A DNA stretch of 53,766 nt from Actinomycetes bacterium (GCA_036000965.1 DASYUT010000197.1:1-53766); one strand, 5' to 3'. Counted from the stretch's first letter, positions 27,510 through 36,996 are shown. The notes: generated by a model from the letters alone, not told the origin. A program made the numbers and translations.

Positions 27510-27625
27510 CGCCGCCCTTCGTGGGCACGAGCGGAAACCACTCGAAGCGCGGGCGACATTCCCGGTAGCATGGCGGGCTTGCGCCGGGATTCGGACCACC
27601 CGGCGTCTCCTCGGGGGTCGGATCG

Positions 27626-29695
27626 TTGAGCGGACACGGCGGCGCGCTCGCGTGCGAGCTGCGGGCCGAGCGCGCGCAGCTCGCGCGGGCACGAGCGTGC
27701 CTTGCGGAGATGCGGCGCCGGGCGGAGTCCCTCGACGCGACCGGTGGCGACGAGATCGCCGAGGAGGTGGTGCGGGCCCGGCTCCGGCTCCGGGTCGCCG
27801 CGCTGGCCGACGACGGGACGGTGCCGCTGTTCTTCGGCCGCATCGACTACGACGAGGCGGCCGAGCTCGCCGACGAGGCGGCCGAGCTCGCGGGGGAACG
27901 GTTCCACATCGGGCGCCGCCACATCCACGACGACCTGATGGACCCGGTGGTGGTGGACTGGCGCGCCTCGGTCGCCCGGCCCTTCTACCGGGCGAGCCCG
28001 CAGGACCCCTGGGGGCTGTGGCGCCGGCGCCGCTTCGGGTTCTCCCAGGGCGAGCTGACCTCGTTCCAGGACGAGCACTTCGAGGACGACGCCGACCTGG
28101 CCATCGCCGAGGCGGCGCTGCGGGCCGAGATCGAGCGGCCCCGGGTCGGCCCGATGCGCGACATCGTCGCCACGATCCAGCCCGAGCAGGACGACCTCGT
28201 GCGCGCCTCCCTCGGCGAGACCATCTGCATCCAGGGCGGCCCGGGCACCGGCAAGACCGCCGTCGGCCTGCACCGGGCCGCGTACCTGCTCTACGAGCAC
28301 CGCGACCGCCTGCGCACCGACGACGTGCTGGTGGTCGGCCCGAGCCGGGCGTTCATGGCGTTCATCAGCCAGGTGCTCCCCGGCCTGGGCGAGGTCGACG
28401 TCACCCAGCGGACGATCGGGGAGCTGGTCGGGGGCGTCACCGTGCGGGGCACCGACACCCCGGCCGCCGCCGCCGTCAAGGCCGACGCGCGCATGGCCGA
28501 GGTCCTCCGGCGCGCGGTGTACAGCCGGGTCCGCCTGCCGGCTGAGCCGCTCGCGATGCCGTTCGGGTCGAGCGCCGTCTGGCTCCCGGCGAGCCGCCTC
28601 CGGGCCATGGTGGCGGCCCTGCGGGACCGGGGCGTACCCTACGCCGCGGCCCGGGAGCTGTTGTGGGAGCAGCTCGGCCGCGCCTGCCAGACCCAGGCCG
28701 AGCGGGGCGGGCACGCCGGGTTCGAGTCGATCGACGACGCCGTGAAGGCGGCGCGCAGGTCCAAGGCGGCCCGCAGGCTGGTCGACGCAGCCTGGCCGGC
28801 CCTCCAGCCCGCCAGGCTGCTGTTCGACCTGCTGGGCGACGAGGAGGCGCTGCGCGCCGCGGCCGGCGGGGTCCTCGGCGACGTCGAGCAGAAGGAGCTG
28901 GCCTGGGCGCGGCGGCCCCGGAGCCGCGCCGCCGCGCCCTGGACGGCGGCCGACGCGTTCCTGCTCGACGAGCTGGCCGCCCTGCTCGACGCGCCCCGGT
29001 CCTACGGCCACGTGGTGGTCGACGAGGCCCAGGACCTGTCGGCCATGCAGCTCCGGGCGCTCGGCCGGCGCTGCCGGTACGGCTCGGCCACGCTCCTCGG
29101 AGACCTCGCGCAGGGCACGACCCCCTGGGCGGTGGACGACTGGGGGACCGCGCTCGCCCACCTCGGCAAGCCCGAGGGCGAGATCCGCTCGCTCCCGCGG
29201 GCGTTCCGGGCGCCGCGCGCCGTGCTCGACCTCGCCAACCGGCTGCTGCCCCACATCGCGCCGGGGCTCACGCCGGCCCGGTCGGTGCGCGAGGTCTCCG
29301 GCGCGCTGGAGCTGCGCCAGGTCGAGCCGTCCGGGCTCGCCGCGGCCTGGGTGCGGGCCGTGCGCGACGCCCTGCGGGCCGAGGGGTCGGTCGGCGTGAT
29401 CGCCGCCGACGGCGAGGTCGACCGGGTGGCCGGGGAGCTGCGCCGCCACGGGACCGACCTGGCAGCGCTGGACCGGCTCGGGCAGGCGGCTCGCGTCACC
29501 GTCGTCCCCGCCTCCCAGGCCAAGGGCCTGGAGTACGACCAGGTGGTCGTGGTGGAGCCGGCCGCCATCGTGCAGGCCGAGCCGCTCGGCCTCCGGCGGT
29601 TGTACATCGTGCTGAGCAGGGCGGTGACCCACCTCACGGTGGTCCACGCCGAGCCGCTGCCAGCGCTCCTGGCCGGACCGGCCGGGTCACCCTAG
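27626..29695 (+). CDS. HelD/HelR-type RNA polymerase-associated ATPase
   Basis: A 689-residue UvrD/Rep-like superfamily 1 protein with HelD architecture: N-terminal antiparallel helices (ELRAERAQLARARACLAEM), Walker A GGPGTGKT at residues 204-211, a long insertion, motif II VVDEAQDLSAMQ, motif III GDLAQGT and the C-terminal ASQAKGLEYDQVVVVEP and LYIVLSRAVTHL. HelD proteins remove RNA polymerase from DNA and some actinobacterial HelR types give rifampicin tolerance. TTG at 27626 is the only start giving the expected N-terminus. I see no complete palindromic rifamycin-associated element upstream. Confidence 0.9.
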   Translation: MSGHGGALACELRAERAQLARARACLAEMRRRAESLDATGGDEIAEEVVRARLRLRVAALADDGTVPLFFGRIDYDEAAELADEAAELAGERFHIGRRHIHDDLMDPVVVDWRASVARPFYRASPQDPWGLWRRRRFGFSQGELTSFQDEHFEDDADLAIAEAALRAEIERPRVGPMRDIVATIQPEQDDLVRASLGETICIQGGPGTGKTAVGLHRAAYLLYEHRDRLRTDDVLVVGPSRAFMAFISQVLPGLGEVDVTQRTIGELVGGVTVRGTDTPAAAAVKADARMAEVLRRAVYSRVRLPAEPLAMPFGSSAVWLPASRLRAMVAALRDRGVPYAAARELLWEQLGRACQTQAERGGHAGFESIDDAVKAARRSKAARRLVDAAWPALQPARLLFDLLGDEEALRAAAGGVLGDVEQKELAWARRPRSRAAAPWTAADAFLLDELAALLDAPRSYGHVVVDEAQDLSAMQLRALGRRCRYGSATLLGDLAQGTTPWAVDDWGTALAHLGKPEGEIRSLPRAFRAPRAVLDLANRLLPHIAPGLTPARSVREVSGALELRQVEPSGLAAAWVRAVRDALRAEGSVGVIAADGEVDRVAGELRRHGTDLAALDRLGQAARVTVVPASQAKGLEYDQVVVVEPAAIVQAEPLGLRRLYIVLSRAVTHLTVVHAEPLPALLAGPAGSP

Positions 29696-29717
29696 CGGCA
29701 CCCGAGGACGGTCTCGC

Positions 29718-30680
29718 CTACCCGTCGTCGCCGAGGGCGGCGAGGCGGTCGCGGCACTCGGGCCGGCCGAGGCGGCCCAGAGCCGACTCGTAGGCGCGGC
29801 GCACGACCGGGTAGCGGCGCCTGGGGTTCATGGAGTTCAGCCCCATCACCTCCAGGTCGGCCGCGGTGGGCTGGAACGCCACCACCAGGGTGCCCTGGCG
29901 GCGCACGCGCCACGCCTCGTCGGCCAGGCGCAGGCGCAACGCCCGGCGCGCGGGCAGGTCCACCGAGCGGCGGCGGACGCCCCTGGCCACCGACATCGGC
30001 GCGCTGACCACGACCAGGTCGAGCCCGAGGCCGGCCACCGCGTCGAGGTTGGTGGGGGAGTGGACGCCGCCGTCGATGTACCAGTTTCCGCCGATCTGGG
30101 CTGGCGCGAACCAGCCGGGGATGGCGCAAGAGGCGGCCACGGCCGTGCCCACGTCGGTGGCTGGCGCGCCAGGCTGGCCGAGCACCACGCGCCGCCCGTC
30201 GCGCAGCCGGACCGCGCACAGCCACAGCGCCGCCTCGGGCCAGCCCGACTCGAACAGCCAGCGCAGGCGGGCGGCGAACGGGTCGAGGGAGACCCGGCCC
30301 CGGGGCAGGGCGGCCGCCGTCAGCGACCCCAGCCGCGGCGCCTGCCACGGGCGGACCACGCTGCGCAGCAGCAGCCCGGGCGAGGCCATCCCGACCGAGC
30401 GGCTCCGCGGGCCGGGAACGGGTTCGTTCGGGCCGATCCGGCGCAGGATGCGAGCGCCCTCGGCGGAGACCGGATCGCCCGCGGTCCGCGCCGCGATGTC
30501 GGCCGCGCTGAAGCCCCCGCGCAGCAGGGCGGCGACGTGCGCCCCGGCGGAGGTGCCGACGACCAGCTCGGCCGAGCGCGGGTCCCAGCCGGTCGTCTCG
30601 GCGAGCGCGCGCAGCACGCCAGCGTGGAAGGCGTGCCCGACGACGCCCCCTGCCCCGAGAACCAGCCCGACCCGGCCCAT
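29718..30680 (-). CDS. Patatin-like phospholipase
   Basis: A 320-residue serine acyl hydrolase: glycine-rich oxyanion loop LGAGGVVGHAFHAG near the N-terminus, nucleophile S44 in GTSAGA and the dyad aspartate D203 in IDGGVHSPTN. Length is normal for bacterial patatins. ATG 30680 follows GGGAGG. Transcribed toward, and separated by 22 bp from, the HelD-type gene. No signal peptide, so likely cytosolic; lipid substrate unknown. Confidence 0.93.
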   Translation of the reverse strand: MGRVGLVLGAGGVVGHAFHAGVLRALAETTGWDPRSAELVVGTSAGAHVAALLRGGFSAADIAARTAGDPVSAEGARILRRIGPNEPVPGPRSRSVGMASPGLLLRSVVRPWQAPRLGSLTAAALPRGRVSLDPFAARLRWLFESGWPEAALWLCAVRLRDGRRVVLGQPGAPATDVGTAVAASCAIPGWFAPAQIGGNWYIDGGVHSPTNLDAVAGLGLDLVVVSAPMSVARGVRRRSVDLPARRALRLRLADEAWRVRRQGTLVVAFQPTAADLEVMGLNSMNPRRRYPVVRRAYESALGRLGRPECRDRLAALGDDG

Positions 30681-30940
30681 GCGACCTCCCGCCTGCTTGC
30701 AAGTGTAGAGCCGCGCCTGGGTATCCCGCGTACCAGACGTCGACACGGCAAAGGCCACGGCCCACAGCGGCCCACGGCAGCGGGCCCGCCGCCCGATGAC
30801 CTGGCCAGGCCGAGTGCGCGCACCTCGGCACGGCGCAACTCGGCACGGTGGCGCTGGGACGACCAAGTTGTTGGCCGGCGGGCCCGAAGGCCACGGCCCC
30901 GGCGGGATGCCGGGGCCGTGGCCATGGAACGGGTATCCGC

Positions 30941-31669
30941 TCAGCGGTTGCGCAGCGCCGAGATCAGCTCGTCCTTGCCCATCGAGGAGCGACCCTCGAT
31001 GCCGAGCTCCTTGGCCCGCTCGCGCAGCTCCTCGACGCTCCGCTCCTCGTAGGAACGGGTGTCGCGGCCCTTGCGGGGGGCGCTGGCGGTGGTCGCCTTG
31101 GCGGCCTCGGGCCTGGGAGCGGCGGTCGTGCGGACCTCCACGGCCTGGTCGCTGCGGGCGCTCCCGACGACGATCTCGCGGTCGGCCTTCGGCTCGGTCT
31201 TGCTGGCGGCGATGTCGGCGGCCTTGTCGACGGCCCCGGCGGTGTCGACGGCCTCGGCGGTCTCGCCGGCGGCCCGGGTCACGCTGGTGCCGGCGGCCTT
31301 CACCCGGCTACGGGCGGTGCGGACCTGGTCGGCCGCGTCCCCGGTGGCGGAGCTGGTGCGGATCGAGTGGACCAGCTCGCGGCCGCGCCTGGCCAGCCCG
31401 TCGAACTCCTGCCCGGCCTGGCCGCGGAGGGTGCGGAGCCGCTCGGGGGCCTCCTTGCCGAGAGTCCGGACCTGCTTGGGGGTCTCGACGCGGACCCGGT
31501 CGATGGACCGGATCAGCTCGACGGCGGCCTCGCCAGCGCCCACGGTGGCGTAGGCGGAGTCGGCGAGCAGCGACCGCAGGGTGCGCTGGGCCTGCATGGC
31601 CTGCTCACGAGCCGCGTGGACCTGCTTGCGGGCACGCTCCCTGGTCCTGGTGGTGGTGGTGGTTGCCAT
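30941..31669 (-). CDS. Alanine-rich helical protein with C-terminal Rho-N/SAP-like motif
   Basis: 242 residues. Residues ~1-120 are long amphipathic helix (ARKQVHAAREQAMQAQRTL and following), as in apolipoprotein- or heparin-binding-hemagglutinin-like actinobacterial proteins. A lysine/alanine-rich linker follows. The last ~37 residues (SVEELRERAKELGIEGRSSM then GKDELISALR) match the Rho N-terminal/SAP-like helix-extension-helix that binds nucleic acid. It may bridge DNA or membrane surfaces; this is inference. ATG 31669 has GAGGGAG upstream, and an AT-rich patch at ~31722-31740 suits a promoter. Confidence 0.75.
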   Translation of the reverse strand: MATTTTTRTRERARKQVHAAREQAMQAQRTLRSLLADSAYATVGAGEAAVELIRSIDRVRVETPKQVRTLGKEAPERLRTLRGQAGQEFDGLARRGRELVHSIRTSSATGDAADQVRTARSRVKAAGTSVTRAAGETAEAVDTAGAVDKAADIAASKTEPKADREIVVGSARSDQAVEVRTTAAPRPEAAKATTASAPRKGRDTRSYEERSVEELRERAKELGIEGRSSMGKDELISALRNR

Positions 31670-32075
31670 GTGGTGGCTCCCTCAGTCGTGTGCGATGGTG
31701 GGTCTGCTTACTGCGGTACTCCCATGATAAACAATTGCAAGCACAGGCGCAACTCCGCAGGTAGGAGCCGGGCGGGTTCGGCCTCAGCTGATCCCGACTG
31801 CTCCGCGACCCGCCTGGACGCCCACCGCTTCCCGGCGGCACCTACGAGTCGCCGTGCATGCCCGACACCACCTCGTCCGCCTGGACGCCCACCGCTTCCC
31901 GGCGGCCCATCGACAAGGACTCGGGCCGGTTCGTCCTCGAGGTCACCCGCGGCGGCCGGCAGCGCGGCCGGGGCGCGGTCGCGCACCCCGGCCGCCCCTT
32001 CTACGATGGGTCCATGACCAAGCCCGCGACCGACGCCCAACCCAGGACCGACCTCCAACCCAGGACCGGCCAGCA
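31670..32075. other. Noncoding gap with promoter-like and repeated sequence
   Basis: 406 bp. An AT-rich patch near 31722-31740 probably drives the minus-strand helical protein. A 30-bp direct repeat occurs at 31810-31839 and 31877-31906. Shortly before menF the unit CCAACCCAGGACCG is duplicated (~32037-32065). No recognisable gene. Confidence 0.6.
31810..31906. repeat. 30-bp direct repeat, copies 67 bp apart
   Basis: An identical 30-bp unit (starting CCGCCTGGACGCCCACC) is found at 31810-31839 and 31877-31906, separated by 37 bp. Confidence 0.9.
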
Positions 32076-33359
32076 ATGAGCGACCAGGACGGGGACGACC
32101 CGAACCCGGTGGCCTCGAGCACCCGGCTGCACAGCCGGGTGCTGCGCCTGGCATCCGACCTCGACCTCCTGGACCTCGCCGCGGAGCCGGGGTTCGCCTG
32201 GGCCTCGCCAACCGGCGAGCTGGTGACCGCCGGCGTGGCGGCCCGGATCGAGGTCGCGACCGGGCGGGACCGGATCCAGCGGGCGGCCGACGAGGCCGGC
32301 GCGCTGCTGCGCGGCGCCCGCATCGACGACCCCCAGGGCAGCGGCCTGGGACCGTTGGCAGTCGGCGCGATCCCGTTCGGCGACGCCACCCCGGGCCGGC
32401 TCACCGTGCCCGAGCTGGCCCTCCGGCGCGGCCCGGGCCGCGCCGTGTGGGCGGTGGTGACGGCCGCGGGCCGCTGGCCCGACCCGCCCGACCTGCGCGC
32501 CCGGCCGCCAGCCGGTGCGAGCGACGGCGCCTGGCCGGGCATGCTCGCGGTCCGCTCCCCCGCCGGCCAGGACCGCGCCGGCTTCCAGGCCGCTGTGGCC
32601 GCTGCCCTGGACCTGATCGCCGCGGGCCGGCTGGACAAGGTCGTGCTCGCCCGCGAGCTGCTGGTCGAGGCGGCCGCGCCGTTCCGGAGCGCGGCGGTGC
32701 TGCGCCGCCTCCGCGACCGGTCGGCCGGCTCGTTCATGTACGCCAGCGACGGGTTCGTCGGCGCGAGCCCGGAGCTGCTGGTCGCGAGGAGGGGGAGGGT
32801 GGCCACCTCCCGGCCGATGGCCGGCACGGTCGCCCGCGGCGGCACGGCCCACGAGGAGGCCCGCCGGGTGGCCTGGCTGCGCTCCTCCGGCAAGGAGGCC
32901 GTCGAGCACCGCCTGGTGGTCGACATGGTGGCCGAGACGCTCGCCAAGGTGGCCGACGACGTCGCGGTCGCGCCGGTCGAGGTGGTGCGCCTGCCGACCG
33001 TCGCCCACCTCGCCACCCGGGTGTCGGCCGCGCTGACCGAGCCGCTGCCGTCCGCGCTCGAGCTTGCCGGCCTGCTGCACCCGACCCCGGCCGTGGCCGG
33101 AGCGCCCCGGGAAGCGGCCCTCGAGGTGCTCGCCTGGCTGGAGCCGTTCCACCGGGGCGCCTATGGCGGGCCGGTGGGCTGGGTCGACCACCGCGGCGAC
33201 GGCGAGTGGGCGGTCGCCCTGCGCTGCGCGACGCTCGACGGCCCGGTCGCGCGGCTGGTGGCTGGCGCCGGGATCGTGGCCGGCTCCGACCCCGAGGCCG
33301 AGTGGGCCGAGTCCGGCTACAAGCTCGAGGCGATGCTGCGGGTGCTCACCAGCGCCTGA
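32076..33359 (+). CDS. menF: Isochorismate synthase
   Basis: Converts chorismate to isochorismate, the first menaquinone-specific step. The 427-residue protein is a chorismate-binding enzyme: LDKVVLARELLVEA, FMYASDGFVGASPELLV, SRPMAGTVARGG, SGKEAVEHRLVVDMV, LHPTPAVAGAP and the final GAGIVAGSDPEAEWAESGYK are all family signatures. A siderophore or salicylate role is less likely because menD, menH, menA, menB and menE lie within 9 kb. ATG 32076 has only a weak AGGA upstream. Confidence 0.93.
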   Translation: MSDQDGDDPNPVASSTRLHSRVLRLASDLDLLDLAAEPGFAWASPTGELVTAGVAARIEVATGRDRIQRAADEAGALLRGARIDDPQGSGLGPLAVGAIPFGDATPGRLTVPELALRRGPGRAVWAVVTAAGRWPDPPDLRARPPAGASDGAWPGMLAVRSPAGQDRAGFQAAVAAALDLIAAGRLDKVVLARELLVEAAAPFRSAAVLRRLRDRSAGSFMYASDGFVGASPELLVARRGRVATSRPMAGTVARGGTAHEEARRVAWLRSSGKEAVEHRLVVDMVAETLAKVADDVAVAPVEVVRLPTVAHLATRVSAALTEPLPSALELAGLLHPTPAVAGAPREAALEVLAWLEPFHRGAYGGPVGWVDHRGDGEWAVALRCATLDGPVARLVAGAGIVAGSDPEAEWAESGYKLEAMLRVLTSA

Positions 33360-33410
33360 CCGGGTCCAGCCCGGCACGCCCGCCACCTGTCGAAGGGAGC
33401 AAACCGCGAC

Positions 33411-33890
33411 ATGGACATCCAGGAGACGGCCCTGCCCGGGGTGGGGCTGCGCCACGACTTCACCACCCGCGCCGGGCGCCAGCTCGGCGTGGTCACCCAC
33501 CGCAGCGGCCGGCGCGACCTGCTGCTCTACGACCGGGCCGACCCGGACGCCTGCCAGGAGGTCGTCCAGCTCACCGACGAGGAGGCCGACGCGCTGGCCG
33601 AGCTGCTGGGCGCCGCCCGGATCGTCGAGCGCCTGGCCGACCTGCAGCAGCAGGTCGAGGGCCTGGCCATCGACTGGCTGCCGATCCGGCCCGGCTCCCC
33701 CTACGGCGGCCGGACGATCGCCGACACCCAGGCCCGCACCCGCACCGGGGTGTCGATCGTCGCGGTCCTCCGGAACGGCAGCGCCGTGCCCGCGCCCGCC
33801 CCGGACTTCCAGCTCCAGCCGGGCGACACCCTGGTCGTGGTCGGGACCGCCCCCGGCGTCAGGTCGCTGGCCGGCATCCTGGGGAGCTGA
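33411..33890 (+). CDS. KhtT-like regulatory subunit of a K+/H+ antiporter
   Basis: A 159-residue soluble protein whose C-terminal half is a TrkA-C (RCK_C) domain: TRTGVSIVAVLRNG and LQPGDTLVVVGTAPGVRSL. It precedes a CPA2-type antiporter gene by 5 nt, the arrangement of khtT-khtU in Bacillus, where KhtT gates the transporter and binds c-di-AMP. Ligand binding here is inferred. ATG 33411 follows AAGGGAG (33393-33399). Confidence 0.88.
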   Translation: MDIQETALPGVGLRHDFTTRAGRQLGVVTHRSGRRDLLLYDRADPDACQEVVQLTDEEADALAELLGAARIVERLADLQQQVEGLAIDWLPIRPGSPYGGRTIADTQARTRTGVSIVAVLRNGSAVPAPAPDFQLQPGDTLVVVGTAPGVRSLAGILGS

Positions 33891-33895
33891 CCGCC

Positions 33896-35107
33896 ATGCA
33901 CGGCGCGACCCTGCTGCTGGAGCTTGGCGGGGTCATCCTCGGGCTCGGGATCCTCGGCCGGCTGGCCGGCCGGCTCGGGCTGTCGGCCATCCCCCTGTAC
34001 CTCCTGGCCGGCCTGGCGTTCGGAGAGGGCGGACTGCTGCCGCTGGTCACCGCCCAGGAGTTCATCGAGGTGGGCGCCGAGATCGGCGTCATCCTGCTGC
34101 TGCTGCTCCTCGGCCTCGAGTACTCCGCCGACGAGCTGGTCGGCAGCCTGCGCGCCGCCGCACCGGCCGGCCTGGTCGACCTCGCCCTCAACTTCACTCC
34201 CGGCGTGCTGGCCGGACTGCTGCTGGGCTGGTCCCCGCTGACCGCGGTCGTGCTCGGCGGGGTGACCTACGTGACCTCCTCGGGCATCGTCGCCAAGGTC
34301 CTCAGCGACCTCGGGCGGCTGGGCAACCGCGAGACCCCGATGGTGCTGTCGATCCTGGTCATCGAGGACCTCGCCATGGCCGTCTACCTGCCGCTGGTCT
34401 CCGGGCTGCTGGTCGGCGGGAGCCTGCTGGCCGCCGCGGGACCCCTGGGGCTGGCGCTGGCCACCGTCGTGGCCGTGATCGTGCTCGCCGTCCGCTACGG
34501 CACCGCCCTCAGCCGCCTGGTGTTCAGCCCCAACGACGAGGTCCTGCTCCTGCTGATCCTCGGCCTCGCCCTGGTCGTGGCCGGACTCGCCCAGCGGCTG
34601 CAGGTCTCGGCCGCGGTCGGGGCGTTCCTGGTCGGCATCGCGCTGTCGGGCCCGGCCGCGGACGCCGCCCGCCCCCTGCTCACCCCGCTGCGCGACCTGT
34701 TCGCAGCGGTGTTCTTCGTGTTCTTCGGCCTGCGCACCGACCCCGGCTCCATCCCGGCCGTCGCCCCGGCCGCAATCGGCCTCGCCCTGGCCACCACGGC
34801 GACCAAGGTGGCCACCGGCTGGTGGGCGGCCCGCCGGGCCGGCGTCGGCACCAGGGGACGCTGGCGCGCCGGGGCCGTGCTGGTCGCCCGCGGCGAGTTC
34901 TCGATCGTGATCGCCGGGCTGGCCGTGTCCGCCGGCCCGGAGCCGGCCCTCGGCCCGCTGGCCGCCACCTACGTGCTGATCCTCGCCGTGCTCGGCCCGC
35001 TCCTGGCCCGGGTGGTCGACCCCCTGGTCGCGGCGGTGCGGCGCCGGGCCCGCCGCCGAGCGGCTCCGCAGGCGGCGGCCTCCGGACCCGGCGGCAGAGA
35101 CCCGTAG
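33896..35107 (+). CDS. KhtU-like cation:proton antiporter (CPA2)
   Basis: A 403-residue polytopic membrane protein of the Na+/H+ exchanger (KefB-type) family with ~11-12 hydrophobic segments, such as IGVILLLLLLGLEYSADEL and VLLLLILGLALVVAGLAQ. The ion-binding region SILVIEDLAMAVYLPL carries the conserved acidic pair. It has no C-terminal RCK_N domain; that role is taken by the preceding gene. It should expel K+ in exchange for H+. GGGGAG at 33881-33886 precedes ATG 33896. The next gene, menD, is convergent, ending 21 bp away. Confidence 0.92.
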   Translation: MHGATLLLELGGVILGLGILGRLAGRLGLSAIPLYLLAGLAFGEGGLLPLVTAQEFIEVGAEIGVILLLLLLGLEYSADELVGSLRAAAPAGLVDLALNFTPGVLAGLLLGWSPLTAVVLGGVTYVTSSGIVAKVLSDLGRLGNRETPMVLSILVIEDLAMAVYLPLVSGLLVGGSLLAAAGPLGLALATVVAVIVLAVRYGTALSRLVFSPNDEVLLLLILGLALVVAGLAQRLQVSAAVGAFLVGIALSGPAADAARPLLTPLRDLFAAVFFVFFGLRTDPGSIPAVAPAAIGLALATTATKVATGWWAARRAGVGTRGRWRAGAVLVARGEFSIVIAGLAVSAGPEPALGPLAATYVLILAVLGPLLARVVDPLVAAVRRRARRRAAPQAAASGPGGRDP

Positions 35108-35128
35108 CCGCAGGGCGGGGCCGAACGC

Positions 35129-36976
35129 CTACGGTCGCCCTGACCGGTCGCGCTCGCCCAGGGCCTCGGCCACGGCGCGGGCGGCCGCGCGGTGCCTGGC
35201 CAGGTTGACCGCGCGGTCGCCCGGGACCAGCAGCACGGTCGTGCGGTGCGCGGCGAGCGCCTCGGCGACAGCCGGGACCAGGTCGCCGGCGCGGGTCACC
35301 CGGTGGCAGGCCAGGCCGGCGGCGGCGGCCAGGGCGCCCAGGTCGAGGCCGTGCGGGGTGCCGAACAGGGGCTCGAAGTACCGCTCGGGAAGCTCGGCCT
35401 GAGGCAGGAACGAGAAGATCCCGCCACCGTCGTTGTCGCAGACGACGAATACCACCGGCTCGGCCCGGCGCCCGGCGCCGAGGACGCTGCTCGCGTCGTG
35501 GAGGAAGGTCAGGTCGCCGCAGAGCGCGGCGACCGGCCCGCCGCCGGCCGCGGCGACGCCCAGGGCGGTCGCGACGAACCCGTCGATGCCGCTCGCGCCC
35601 CGGTTGGCCACGAACGCCAGGCCGTCGCGGGCGCGGGCGAAGGTGTCCACGTCGCGCACTGGCATGCTCGACCCGACCACCAGGGTCGCCCCGCCGGGCA
35701 GGCCAGCCACCAGGTCGCGGGCGACCCGGCCCTCGAACGGCTCCTCCCAGCCGTCGAGCAGGGCGTCCATGGCCGACCCGGCCAGCGCGTCCGCGGAGGT
35801 CCAGGCGTGCAGCCAGGCCGCGGCTCCCGCGGCCCGCTCGGGTCCGGTCAGATCCGGGGACCGGCCAGCTCCCAGGCAGTGCGCCGGGACCGAGTCCCCC
35901 GCCCCCCGGCAGGCCGATGCCGAGTCCCCTGGCCCGCGGCACCCCGGGCCGAGCGCGGCCGCGACCGCGCCGAGCAGCGCGGACGCATCGGCCACGAGGC
36001 GGGTGGCGGCGGCCCGGCCCGGGTCGGGCCAGGCCCCGTCCGGGTCGACGAGCACCTGGGGCACGCTCGCGTCCAGCCAGGTGCCGAGCGCCTTGCTGGT
36101 CGGGCCGGCACCCACCCGGACCACCAGCTCTGGCCGGTGGGCGGCGGCGAACCCAGGCACCCGGAGCAGGGCGTCGTAAGCGGCCACGGCGTGCGGTCCG
36201 CGGCGGTGGCCCGACAGCGGGTCGGCCAGCACCGGCCAGCCAGCCGCCCGGGCGAACGCGTCGGCAGCCTCCAAGCCCAGCCCCGAGCCCCAGCCCACGA
36301 CGAGCAGGCCGCGCGAGGCGGCCCGGACCCGCTCGGCCAGGGCGTCCACCTCGGCCGGAGCTGGCCGCCGGGGGAACGCAGCCGACACCGTCCAAGGCGC
36401 CCCGCCGGGACGGCCGGGCGCGGGCTCACCGCCCAGCTCGCCCGGGACCAGCGGCTCGGCAAAGGCGAGATTGAGATGGACGGGGCCGGCGGGCGGGCCG
36501 GCCGCGGCGGCCACCGCCCGGGCGGCGAGCGAGCGCCAGTACCGGCCGGCACCCGGACCGTCCACCGGCAGGCTCACCTCGCAGAACCAGCGCACCGCGT
36601 CCCCGTACAGCCTCAGCTGGTCGACGCTCTGGTTGGCGCCGGTGTCGCGGAGCTCCGGGGGCCGGTCCGCGGTCAGCACCAGCAGCGGCACCCTGGCGTG
36701 ATGCGCCTCGAGCACGGCCGGGTGGAAGTTGGCCGCCGCCGTCCCCGAGGTGCACACCACCGCCGCCGGCCGCCCTGACCGCTTGGCCGCGCCCAGCGCG
36801 AAGAACCCGGCCGACCGCTCGTCGACGTGCACGTGCACGCGCACCCCGGGGTGCTCGGCGAGGGCGAGGGCGAGGGGGGCCGACCGCGACCCGGGGGCCA
36901 GGCAGGCGTCGGCCACCCCACCCCGGACCAGCTCGTCCACCAAGGTGAGCGCGAACGTCCGCCCCGCGTCGCTCAC
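35129..36976 (-). CDS. menD: SEPHCHC synthase (menaquinone synthesis)
   Basis: Thiamine-diphosphate enzyme that adds the succinyl semialdehyde unit of 2-oxoglutarate to isochorismate. The 615-residue protein shows ACLAPGSRSAPLALAL, the ThDP glutamate region VHVHVDERSAGFFALG, CTSGTAAANFHPAV, LTADRPPELRDTGANQ, and the cofactor/Mg site GDLTFLHDASS with DNDGGGIFSFLPQ. A linker insertion contains a 10-residue duplication (CRGPGDSASA, CRGAGDSVPA). GTG 36976 has no Shine-Dalgarno site. It is divergent from menH, only 32 bp apart. Confidence 0.95.
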   Translation of the reverse strand: MSDAGRTFALTLVDELVRGGVADACLAPGSRSAPLALALAEHPGVRVHVHVDERSAGFFALGAAKRSGRPAAVVCTSGTAAANFHPAVLEAHHARVPLLVLTADRPPELRDTGANQSVDQLRLYGDAVRWFCEVSLPVDGPGAGRYWRSLAARAVAAAAGPPAGPVHLNLAFAEPLVPGELGGEPAPGRPGGAPWTVSAAFPRRPAPAEVDALAERVRAASRGLLVVGWGSGLGLEAADAFARAAGWPVLADPLSGHRRGPHAVAAYDALLRVPGFAAAHRPELVVRVGAGPTSKALGTWLDASVPQVLVDPDGAWPDPGRAAATRLVADASALLGAVAAALGPGCRGPGDSASACRGAGDSVPAHCLGAGRSPDLTGPERAAGAAAWLHAWTSADALAGSAMDALLDGWEEPFEGRVARDLVAGLPGGATLVVGSSMPVRDVDTFARARDGLAFVANRGASGIDGFVATALGVAAAGGGPVAALCGDLTFLHDASSVLGAGRRAEPVVFVVCDNDGGGIFSFLPQAELPERYFEPLFGTPHGLDLGALAAAAGLACHRVTRAGDLVPAVAEALAAHRTTVLLVPGDRAVNLARHRAAARAVAEALGERDRSGRP

Positions 36977-36996
36977 GGCCCGGGCCCGGGGCGGGC

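Noticed and set aside
27570-27600. Possible rifamycin-associated palindrome upstream of the HelD-type gene
   Set aside because: Only one arm-like sequence (GGGCTTGCG) is seen and the second arm is not complementary; recalled consensus not met.
33360-33410. Possible c-di-AMP riboswitch before the KhtT-like gene
   Set aside because: The gap is only 51 nt, far too short for that riboswitch class, and shows no pairing pattern.
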